Below are positions 1 to 6,063 of a DNA stretch of 7,173 nucleotides, in pieces. The stretch covers positions 1-7,173 of the forward strand of contig JAUYHV010000260.1 in the NCBI GenBank assembly GCA_030689845.1. Direction: 5' to 3'. Both the position numbers and the translations under genes were made by a program. The DNA comes from Dehalococcoidia bacterium (GTDB lineage Bacteria; Chloroflexota; Dehalococcoidia; JACQUA01). The notes under the pieces were generated by a model, which was not told the origin of the DNA, searched no databases, and saw only the letters and a list, made by a program, of their open reading frames with translations. The stretch's first letter is position 1; each line of letters starts with the position of its first letter.

Positions 1-4
1 AGAT

Positions 5-92
5 AAAGAGTCACTTGTGGAAAATCAATATTTAGCATAGATAAGTTTATTATAATCGTGAGCTATATATTTAACAGCTAGTGGAGTGTCTC
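5..92 (+). repeat. Left arm of the inverted repeat
   Basis: This arm pairs with 211-298 as described for the whole element. It is A+T-rich and contains the self-complementary octamer ATTATAAT at 49-56. It also contains an alternating run, AGCTATATATTTAACAGCT, whose ends are complementary to each other, so a small local hairpin is possible within the arm. Confidence 0.85.
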
Positions 93-125
93 TAATATCT
101 CTTTACAATTTGCGGTGCCATTGGT

Positions 126-189
126 GTCATTCCCGCGAAAGCGGGAATCCAGAGCAACAGACTGGATTCCGGGTCAAGCCCGGAATGAC
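126..189. repeat. dRS3-like 64-base palindromic repeat nested in the element
   Basis: The unit starts GTCATTCC (126-133) and ends GGAATGAC (182-189), which are exact reverse complements. Inside are two 8-bp hairpins: ATTCCCGC-GAAA-GCGGGAAT at 129-148 with a GAAA tetraloop, and ATTCCGGG-TCAAG-CCCGGAAT at 166-186. GGAATCCAG (144-152) can also pair with CTGGATTCC (162-170). The unit can therefore fold either as two side hairpins or as one long hairpin. The first hairpin fits the neisserial dRS3 consensus ATTCCC-N8-GGGAAT. As I recall, similar GTCATTCCCGCG... units are dispersed in many unrelated bacterial genomes. Function here is unknown; it may be a mobile palindrome that landed in the larger element. 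Confidence 0.8.
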
Positions 190-210
190 AAAGATTGTAA
201 GGCCATTTAT

Positions 211-298
211 GAGACACTCCACTAGCTGTTAAATATATAGCTCACGATTATAATAAACTTCTCTATGCTAAATATTGATTTTCCACAGAAGACTCTTT
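211..298 (-). repeat. Right arm of the inverted repeat
   Basis: This is the reverse complement of 5-92 with four differences. Its end at 298 overlaps a TTG at 297 that opens a frame into hyuA, but the real hyuA start is further downstream. It carries the ATTATAAT octamer at 247-254 on the side facing the operon. Confidence 0.85.
249..254 (+). promoter_or_regulatory. Possible -10 box (TATAAT) upstream of hyuA
   Basis: A perfect TATAAT lies in the right repeat arm, about 90 bases before the hyuA start codon. This is a plausible distance for the operon promoter. No good -35 box is present at 16-18 bases upstream: CTGTTA at 226-231 is a poor match to TTGACA. Because the surrounding ATTATAAT is self-complementary, the same box also reads on the minus strand and recurs in the left arm. 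A promoter is a guess based on position and the -10 match only. Confidence 0.25.
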
Positions 299-335
299 GA
301 CTTTCGTAAACTCGACTAAAAAACATTATTGTAAC

Positions 336-341
336 GGAGGT
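336..341 (+). promoter_or_regulatory. Ribosome binding site that fixes the hyuA start
   Basis: GGAGGT precedes the ATG at 345 by three bases (GGAGG by four). No comparable site precedes the in-frame TTG at 297, which lies inside the inverted repeat. The 16 residues encoded between the two starts also look unlike any HyuA N-terminus. This places the start at 345. Confidence 0.85.
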
Positions 342-344
342 AAC

Positions 345-2435
345 ATGGCATATACCGTTGGTGTCGACACCGGTGGAACATTTACAGACTGCGTGGTAAT
401 TGGTGACGACGGCACGATAATAACGGCAAAGGCGTCTTCAACCCCCCGGGACTTTTCCCAGGGAGTAATAAATTCGGTTGACAAGGCCTCCCAATCTATG
501 GGTAAGTCTCGAAACGATCTCCTTAAACAGGTGAAAGTATTCGGGCACGGTACAACTGTTGCTACCAATACACTGATCACCCGGACGGGATCAAAAACCG
601 GCTTTTTAACCACAAAAGGGCACGAAGATACTCTCCTTATTGGAAGAATACACCAGAAAGTCGCCGGTTTAAACGAGAGCGAGTTGACAAATATCGGGGA
701 ACTCGACAAAGCCGTGCCCCTGGTCCCCCGTTCACTGATAAAAGGGATAACTGAGAGGGTGGACTACAAAGGAGATATCCTGGTGAAGCTGGACGAGGGG
801 GAAGTAAAACAGGTGGTGGCCGATCTTGTTGCCAGGGGAGTCAAGGCAATAGGGGTAAACCTTCTCTGGTCATTCATGAATCCAGCCCACGAACTTAAAA
901 TAAAAAGTATTATCACGGAACAGTACCCCAATATATTCGTGAGCATTTCGTCAGAACTGGCCCCGGTAATTAAAGAGTATGAGCGCGGCGCTACAACCGC
1001 TTTGAATGCCTATCTTGGAGTTCGCACCTCTACATATATTTCTGCTCTGGAAAAAAAATTATCAGACAACGGGTTAAAATATCCGCTTCAGATAATGCAG
1101 TCCATGGGTGGGTTTATGTCAGCGCGGGAAGCATGCGTCAAACCGGTAACAACCCTGGCTTCCGGTCCGGTGGGAGGAGCCATTGCATCAAGGATACTTG
1201 CAGCAGAAGCGGGCTATGAGAATGTTATTACCAGTGATGTCGGTGGAACAAGTTTCGATGTCGGGCTGGTGATAAAAGGGCAAACAGAATTCAGTAATCC
1301 CGTTTTTGACAAGTACAGGATATCCATCCCTATGGTTGATATAACTTCCGTCGGGGCAGGTGGCGGCAGCATAGCCTGGGTAGAGGAAGGGACCGGGATA
1401 ATGAAAGTCGGTCCTCAGAGCGCGGGGGCAGACCCGGGCCCCGTGTGTTACGACCTGGGGGGGCTGGAACCGACAGTTACCGATGCCGATTTCGTCCTGG
1501 GAAGGTATAATCCGGAATATTTTCTTGGAGGAACGATGAAAATTGATAGGGATAAATCCTTAGCTGCAATTGAAGAAAAGATTGCCAGACCGATTGGAAT
1601 GGATGTTTATAAAGCCGCCATGGGAATTCTTGACATCGTAGATTCACACATGGCTGACCTTATCAGGAAAGTCACTGTAGGGAGGGGTTATGACCCCAGG
1701 GAATTTGTACTTTTTGCCTTCGGAGGAGGAGGGCCCGGACACGTCGGGGCCTATGGCCCGGATGTTGGCGTAAAATTATCCGTAATTCCACAATTGGCTT
1801 CGGTATTTTCTGCTTTTGGTATTGCGGCCTCAGATATTGTTCACGTTAAGGAACTTTCCGATCCTATGTCGGCTCCCGGAGACGAAGAAAGATTAACCAG
1901 TATTTTCCAGAAACTCGAAAAGGAAATTCAAGATGACTTTAATAATGAAGGAGTTCCTTTAGAAACCACAACTTTGGTACGGACCATTGATATGCGATAC
2001 AAAGGCCAGGTTCACGAGTTGCGGAATGATGTTGGCAGAGATAAGTTTACATCCGGTTCACTTTCCCGGATTATTGAGGAATTTGAGACGAGGTATGAGG
2101 ATAGATATGGGAAAGGCACAGCATACAAGGTAGCTGGAATTGAGATGATTACCTTCAGGGTAACCGGGATTGGGAAAGTGAGCAAGGCAAGTCTGCCAAG
2201 GTACCCGTTGGAATCAACGAATTCCGAAAAAGGGCGCAAAGGGGTTAGAGACGTTTACTTTGGCGAGTTCGACGGTTTCCGCCCGACAAATATATATGAC
2301 CTGGCCAAATTGAAGGCAGGTAATGTTATTGAAGGTCACGCTATTATTGAAGGAATTGACCAGACCATAGTCATTCATCCGGGGCAAACTGCGAGAGTAG
2401 ATGAATATCTTAACATAATACTTGAGGCGAAATAA
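345..2435 (+). CDS. hyuA: HyuA-type ATPase subunit (hydantoinase A/oxoprolinase; acetone carboxylase AcxA-like)
   Basis: This 696-residue protein has the normal length for HyuA-family subunits. The family uses an ASKHA-type ATPase fold to phosphorylate a substrate carbonyl (or bicarbonate), and a HyuB partner completes the reaction. Signature motifs in order: DTGGTFTD at residues 8-15, GHGTTVATNT at 67-76, ASGPVGG at 272-278, DVGGTSFDV at 298-306, GAGGGS at 337-342, SAGADPGP at 359-366, and FGGGGPGH at 459-466. The C-terminal part carries RYKGQVHEL at 551-559, typical of the family's last domain. It has no signal peptide or membrane segment, so it is cytoplasmic. The start is chosen for its GGAGG site and because the protein then begins MAYTVGVDTGG, as HyuA proteins do. 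hyuB follows after 16 bases. Family membership is certain. Whether the complex is a carboxylase or a cyclic amidase is not decided by this subunit; the HyuB tail favours a carboxylase. Confidence 0.93.
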   Translation: MAYTVGVDTGGTFTDCVVIGDDGTIITAKASSTPRDFSQGVINSVDKASQSMGKSRNDLLKQVKVFGHGTTVATNTLITRTGSKTGFLTTKGHEDTLLIGRIHQKVAGLNESELTNIGELDKAVPLVPRSLIKGITERVDYKGDILVKLDEGEVKQVVADLVARGVKAIGVNLLWSFMNPAHELKIKSIITEQYPNIFVSISSELAPVIKEYERGATTALNAYLGVRTSTYISALEKKLSDNGLKYPLQIMQSMGGFMSAREACVKPVTTLASGPVGGAIASRILAAEAGYENVITSDVGGTSFDVGLVIKGQTEFSNPVFDKYRISIPMVDITSVGAGGGSIAWVEEGTGIMKVGPQSAGADPGPVCYDLGGLEPTVTDADFVLGRYNPEYFLGGTMKIDRDKSLAAIEEKIARPIGMDVYKAAMGILDIVDSHMADLIRKVTVGRGYDPREFVLFAFGGGGPGHVGAYGPDVGVKLSVIPQLASVFSAFGIAASDIVHVKELSDPMSAPGDEERLTSIFQKLEKEIQDDFNNEGVPLETTTLVRTIDMRYKGQVHELRNDVGRDKFTSGSLSRIIEEFETRYEDRYGKGTAYKVAGIEMITFRVTGIGKVSKASLPRYPLESTNSEKGRKGVRDVYFGEFDGFRPTNIYDLAKLKAGNVIEGHAIIEGIDQTIVIHPGQTARVDEYLNIILEAK

Positions 2436-2437
2436 AT

Positions 2438-2444
2438 AAGGGAG
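2438..2444 (+). promoter_or_regulatory. Ribosome binding site of hyuB
   Basis: AAGGGAG lies seven bases before the ATG at 2452. A nearer ATG at 2447 is only two bases away, is out of frame and meets TGA after one codon, so 2452 is the start. The site sits in the 16-base hyuA-hyuB gap, as expected for translation from one message. Confidence 0.7.
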
Positions 2445-2451
2445 CCATGGA

Positions 2452-4629
2452 ATGAAAAGTCGTTTAGATCCGATCACTTTTGAAATTTTGAGTCACAGAA
2501 TGTGGGCTATTAACGACGAAGCTGGCGCAACTTTGAGGCTGGTGTCCGGTTCTCCCGTAGCTAATGAGTCCTTCGATTATAATACCGCTATCATGAATGC
2601 CAGCGGGGAAGTGATAGCAATAGGCGCCTATATAACTGTCCATGCTATTTCACTTGAACAGATCGTTGGGGATATATTAAGGGAATACAAAGAGAACCCC
2701 GGCATATACGAAGACGATATGTTTCTCTGTAACGACCCCTATGTAGGCGCTATGCACCAGAGTGACGTCGCTCTGGTTGCTCCGGTATTCTGGAACGGGG
2801 AAATGATTGCCTGGACCGGAGCGGTAATACACCAGATTGATGTAGGTGGATCAGGTAAGGGGCAGGTAAGCATTGGTGCCACCTCAATCTTTGAAGAAGC
2901 TCCTGTAATACCTCCTATTAAACTTATAGAAAGAGGGACGATAAAAAAGGATGTAGAAAGAAATTATCTTCGACGGTCTCGTTTGCCTGAATTGCTCGGT
3001 CTTGACCTCAAGGCTAAAATAGCCTGTAATAACGAGGCTAAACGCAGGATAAAAGAGATATGCGAACTCCGCGGTGTCGACACAGTCAAAGCGGTAATAG
3101 ATGAGATAATTGAATATACCGAAAGCAAGCTCCGCAACAGATTGAAAGAGCTTCCCGATGGGACGTGGCGGCATATTTCGTATATGGATTACGAAAAGAG
3201 TATTTATCAAACCCATCTGACAATGACTAAAAAGGGAGAGGCTCTAAACTTTGATTTTGCAGGCACCTCACCCCAGGCACCCGCCGTTATTAACTGTACC
3301 TATGCCGGGCTCAGGGCCGGCCTGCTGACGGTAATGCTGGAATACCTGTGTTACGATATACCGTGGTGTCCTGCAGGTGCTATGCGGGTGGCAAATATTA
3401 TGTCCGAGCCCGGCACTGTCGTACATGCTAAGTGGCCTGCCGGTGTTTGTAAAGCAACTACAGCTGGTAACTGGTCGGTAATAAATGTCACCAGCGGGTG
3501 TATTGCCAGGATGCTTCTAACCAATGAAAAATACCGGAAACATGCCATGGCCCTGTGGAAAGGGTCGTCTATCGTCGAGGAGCTTTTCGGGACGAACCAG
3601 CATGGTGATAACTTCGGCGCTACCATTCTTGACTTTATGGCAGGTGGCGGCGGCGCCCGCACCTACAAAGATGGAATTGACACCGGGGGATTTTTAAGTT
3701 CAGTATCCTGTGCTATAGCGAATGCAGAAACTTACGAGTTTCGTTACCCGATGCTGTATCTTTACCGGAGGCAGGAACCGGACACCGGCGGGCCGGGGAA
3801 ATACAGGGGTGGAGTAAGTATGGGCACTATGTATATTTGCCACGGTGTCGATGAAATCCCGAATAAAGTAATCCATGGTATGGGACTCCGCCAGCCTGAT
3901 TCAGTGGGACTAAACGGAGGCTATCCGGCTAACACCCATATTGCGCTCATTAAAAGAAATACCAATGTTGAGAAACTGCTGGATAGGGGAGAGTTACCTC
4001 AGGACATCGGTCAGATTGAAGGCAAGTTGGAAATATTGCCTGCAATGATTAATACCATTTTCAAAAAAGGCGATGTTTATTCGGGGAGGGGTGTGGGAGG
4101 AGGTGGGTACGGGGATCCCATCGCGCGTAACCCTGCTCTTGTTGCTCAGGATGTAGACAATAACCTGGTAACAACTGAAACAGCCCTGAATATTTACGGT
4201 GTCAGCCTGAATATTGAAACAATGCAAGTAAACCTGGAGGAAACCAAAGCGCGGAGGAAGGAAATCAAAGACCAGAGAATGTCCTGGAAGCAGAAGAATA
4301 ACTTGCAGGCGCTGCCTGGAGATGGTAAAAAGGGAAAAGTAGTACAAACTATAAATGAACAGCTATCTGTTGTCGATTACGAGGGACATAATTATACGTG
4401 CTGCCGCTGCGGTCAAATAATTTCTCCGGCAAAAGAAAATTATAAAGAATTTGCCTCGTTTAACGAGTCGCCCATACAAAAGGCTGGTCCCCTGGTGAAC
4501 GAACATAAGGTAGGAGAAGACGTATACTCTTTCCGCGAATATTGTTGCCCTGACTGCCTTACGCTTTTGGATGCAGAAATCGCTCTTAAAGACGTTCCAT
4601 TTCTGTGGGATACACAGTTAAATGTTTAA
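2452..4629 (+). CDS. hyuB: HyuB-type catalytic subunit with fused acetone-carboxylase-gamma-like zinc domain
   Basis: This is a 725-residue protein. Residues 1 to about 605 are a full HyuB (hydantoinase B/oxoprolinase) domain. It opens with DPITFEILSHRM at 6-17 and has NDPYVGAMHQSDV at 94-106, IHQIDVGGSG at 126-135, IPPIKL at 153-158, TGGPGKYRGG at 445-454 and GGGGYGDPIARNP at 549-561. His102, Asp105 and His127 have the spacing (3, then 22) that I recall for the His-Asp-His manganese site of the acetone carboxylase alpha subunit. After a charged, Lys-rich linker (about 597-640), residues 641-725 form an extra domain with two cysteine pairs, C650-x2-C653 and C699-x2-C702, plus extra Cys at 651 and 698. 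It ends LLDAEIALKDVPFLWDTQL. This resembles the separate zinc-binding gamma subunit AcxC. Plain hydantoinase B proteins are shorter and lack it. The inferred role is the catalytic half of an ATP-dependent carboxylase with HyuA; the substrate is unknown. Confidence 0.9.
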   Translation: MKSRLDPITFEILSHRMWAINDEAGATLRLVSGSPVANESFDYNTAIMNASGEVIAIGAYITVHAISLEQIVGDILREYKENPGIYEDDMFLCNDPYVGAMHQSDVALVAPVFWNGEMIAWTGAVIHQIDVGGSGKGQVSIGATSIFEEAPVIPPIKLIERGTIKKDVERNYLRRSRLPELLGLDLKAKIACNNEAKRRIKEICELRGVDTVKAVIDEIIEYTESKLRNRLKELPDGTWRHISYMDYEKSIYQTHLTMTKKGEALNFDFAGTSPQAPAVINCTYAGLRAGLLTVMLEYLCYDIPWCPAGAMRVANIMSEPGTVVHAKWPAGVCKATTAGNWSVINVTSGCIARMLLTNEKYRKHAMALWKGSSIVEELFGTNQHGDNFGATILDFMAGGGGARTYKDGIDTGGFLSSVSCAIANAETYEFRYPMLYLYRRQEPDTGGPGKYRGGVSMGTMYICHGVDEIPNKVIHGMGLRQPDSVGLNGGYPANTHIALIKRNTNVEKLLDRGELPQDIGQIEGKLEILPAMINTIFKKGDVYSGRGVGGGGYGDPIARNPALVAQDVDNNLVTTETALNIYGVSLNIETMQVNLEETKARRKEIKDQRMSWKQKNNLQALPGDGKKGKVVQTINEQLSVVDYEGHNYTCCRCGQIISPAKENYKEFASFNESPIQKAGPLVNEHKVGEDVYSFREYCCPDCLTLLDAEIALKDVPFLWDTQLNV

Positions 4630-4665
4630 ACCCATATTGAGATTATACGGAGGGGGAATTAGTTA

Positions 4666-5289
4666 ATGTTCTTCTGGTCACCTCTTAGCGACGATAAAAG
4701 ATACTGGAGAAAAGCGCTGCAACTGCGGGATTATAAGAGGAGGGATTATGATCTTGGTGATGCGATACAGCATTTGAAGCAGGCATCAATGGCTAATCCT
4801 GATGAATGGCGCTACCATTTTGATTTAGGCAGGACTTATATGGTAGTGCCGGAACTGGCGTTAATCAGGGGTGTTAACGTTCAATTTAAACTCGATGAGT
4901 CTTTACCGATGGCCATACAGGAATTTGATACCGTAGTAAAATATCAGCCAAAATTTGACGCTACTTACCTGAACCTTGCACATATGTACGTAATACTCGA
5001 ACAAAAAGACAAGGCCTTAAGCACGTATACAGAATATCTTAAACTCAGGAAACAGAAATTGGAATTTGCCGATGATAGGCTGCAAAACCTGGAATACGCC
5101 CTGATGAAAAAAAGAAAGAAAATATTTGATACGGAGAAAGCGGAACTTCACCTCCAACAAGCTGCAAAAAACAGGGATTCCGGAAAATACAAGCGTGCTT
5201 CCAAAGAACTGGCAAAGGCTTATGCCGTAGCTCCGGATTTTACCTGGGTATACAAGCGTCTTTATAAATTAGGTCGTAAATTAACATAA
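4666..5289 (+). CDS. TPR-repeat protein, possible assembly factor
   Basis: This 207-residue, Lys- and Tyr-rich protein has no signal peptide or membrane segment. Its clearest tetratricopeptide unit is residues 97-130 (FDATYLNLAHMYVILEQKDK, then ALSTYTEYLKL). A weaker repeat lies at about 30-62 (DLGDAIQHLKQASMANPDEW, then RYHFDLGRTYM), a partial helix pair at 80-96, and a third unit at about 157-203 (a region ending in YAVAPDFTWVYKRLYKLG). TPRs bind other proteins, so a role in assembling or scaffolding the neighbouring carboxylase is possible but is inference only. A strong GGAGGGGG site at 4649-4656 lies nine bases before the ATG. The gene is 36 bases after hyuB and 19 bases before the hydrolase gene, so it is very likely part of the same transcript. 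I do not recognise a named family. Confidence 0.75.
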   Translation: MFFWSPLSDDKRYWRKALQLRDYKRRDYDLGDAIQHLKQASMANPDEWRYHFDLGRTYMVVPELALIRGVNVQFKLDESLPMAIQEFDTVVKYQPKFDATYLNLAHMYVILEQKDKALSTYTEYLKLRKQKLEFADDRLQNLEYALMKKRKKIFDTEKAELHLQQAAKNRDSGKYKRASKELAKAYAVAPDFTWVYKRLYKLGRKLT

Positions 5290-5308
5290 TAAGTTTTCAG
5301 GAGGAAAT

Positions 5309-5944
5309 ATGGTAAGCTACGAATTAGTCCCTTCTCGAACCGCTCTAATCATCTTTGATATGATGAACGATTTTCTTCTTCCCGGCGCTCCTCTTGAGAA
5401 CGTTGAAGTGAGAGACGTATTGATACCAAAGCTAAAAAAACTCATAGAATTGTCCCGGGAAAAAGGGGTCCTAATTGTGTATACCCAGCATGCCCACAGG
5501 AAAGATGGAAGCGATATGGGCCTGGCCGAGACGTTCTGGAAGTCCATTAAAGAACGGCGTGCTTTGATAAAAGACACTAATGGGGTAAACATATACCACG
5601 AAATTGCCCCAAAGCAGGGTGACATAGTTATAGAGAAACGTCGTTATAGCGCTTTTTTTGGTACCGACCTGGAAATGATATTAAAAAACAGGAACATAGA
5701 TACTATAATTATTTGCGGTGCCTCGACCAACATAGGGTGTGAGACAACGGCCAGGGATGCGGCCAACAGGGACTACAAAGTAATTTACCCCAGTGACGGC
5801 AGCTTGACCAGGGATTTGGTTGGCATTGATGGAGAAACAATACCGAGGGATTTAATCCAAAAGGTTGTCGTGAGTACTCTTGCCCACGCTTTTGCTCAGG
5901 TAATGACCCTGCAGCAGCTTGAAAAGGAGTTGGAGAGGAAATAA
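5309..5944 (+). CDS. Isochorismatase-fold hydrolase with Gly at the nucleophile position
   Basis: This 211-residue protein has the usual length for the isochorismatase-like superfamily (isochorismatases, nicotinamidases, N-carbamoylsarcosine and ureidoacrylate amidohydrolases). Visible landmarks are ALIIFDMMNDF at 12-22 with the catalytic Asp17, VIEKRRYSAFFGTDLE at 107-122 with Lys110, and CGASTNIGCETTARDA at 136-151. In amidohydrolases of this fold the last motif reads TNVCVExTARDA, with Cys as nucleophile. Here that position is Gly143, and a Cys (144) follows it. The GC order is the one found in vinyl-ether-cleaving isochorismatases such as EntB and PhzD, so ordinary thiol-based amidase chemistry is doubtful. 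AGGAGG at 5299-5304 lies four bases before the ATG. The gene sits 19 bases after the TPR gene, in the operon. Fold assignment is firm; the substrate is unknown. Confidence 0.85.
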   Translation: MVSYELVPSRTALIIFDMMNDFLLPGAPLENVEVRDVLIPKLKKLIELSREKGVLIVYTQHAHRKDGSDMGLAETFWKSIKERRALIKDTNGVNIYHEIAPKQGDIVIEKRRYSAFFGTDLEMILKNRNIDTIIICGASTNIGCETTARDAANRDYKVIYPSDGSLTRDLVGIDGETIPRDLIQKVVVSTLAHAFAQVMTLQQLEKELERK

Positions 5945-6046
5945 GACTTTTTTATTGGATATTTATCCTTTCAATATCGCCGGAGAGTGAACAATTCATG
6001 GCAGGCTGAAATATGCCGTTTCAAATATTCGATTTGCGGAACATTG

Positions 6047-6054
6047 AGGGAAGG
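6047..6054 (+). promoter_or_regulatory. Ribosome binding site of ubiD
   Basis: GAGGGAAGG-like sequence (GAGGGAAG at 6047-6054) lies nine bases before the ATG at 6064. It is the best site in the 119-base gap and supports that start. The encoded protein then begins MSDLRTWIKQIEDVGELKKV, a normal UbiD N-terminus. Confidence 0.65.
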
Positions 6055-6063
6055 CTATTTTAA

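Larger units (their letters stand above)
5..298. repeat. Composite inverted-repeat element (MITE-like), 88-base arms
   Basis: The left arm is 5-92 and the right arm is 211-298. Read as reverse complements they match at 84 of 88 positions. The 50 bases nearest the centre (43-92 against 211-260) are identical. Mismatches are clustered at 13-15 (against 288-290), with one more at 42 (against 261). A weaker extension inward includes TTACAAT at 103-109 against ATTGTAA at 194-200. The 118-base centre contains a second palindrome and no coding potential. There is no transposase, so this could be a non-autonomous MITE-like element, a relic of one, or an inverted duplication. Only four bases lie to its left in the window, so target-site duplications and the true outer end cannot be judged. 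The right arm ends 46 bases before the hyuA start codon, so the element supplies most of the upstream region of the operon. Confidence 0.85.

Noticed and set aside
126..189. Rho-independent terminator
   Set aside because: The hairpins are G+C-rich, but no T-run follows on either strand, and the sequence fits the dispersed dRS3-like repeat. It might still stop some transcription.
5..298. CRISPR array or tRNA-like structure
   Set aside because: There is one inverted pair and no series of direct repeats with spacers. The cloverleaf-like folding of the centre lacks the tRNA D-arm, T-arm and anticodon features.
297..344. N-terminal extension of hyuA from a TTG at 297
   Set aside because: The TTG lies at the end of the repeat arm without a ribosome binding site. 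The 16 extra residues are unlike HyuA N-termini, and GGAGG at 336-340 points to the ATG at 345.
326..709. Minus-strand open frame of 127 codons within hyuA
   Set aside because: It is a shadow of the strongly conserved hyuA frame, with no family resemblance of its own. The same applies to the other minus-strand frames inside hyuA, hyuB, the hydrolase and ubiD.
2447..2455. Earlier ATG at 2447 as a hyuB start
   Set aside because: It is out of frame with hyuB, only two bases from the ribosome binding site, and reaches TGA after one further codon.
345..5944. Creatinine/N-methylhydantoin degradation operon (N-methylhydantoinase plus N-carbamoylsarcosine amidohydrolase)
   Set aside because: Gene families fit superficially, but the hydrolase lacks the Cys nucleophile at its usual place, HyuB has a carboxylase-type zinc tail, and UbiD has no role in that route. 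Kept as a weaker alternative.
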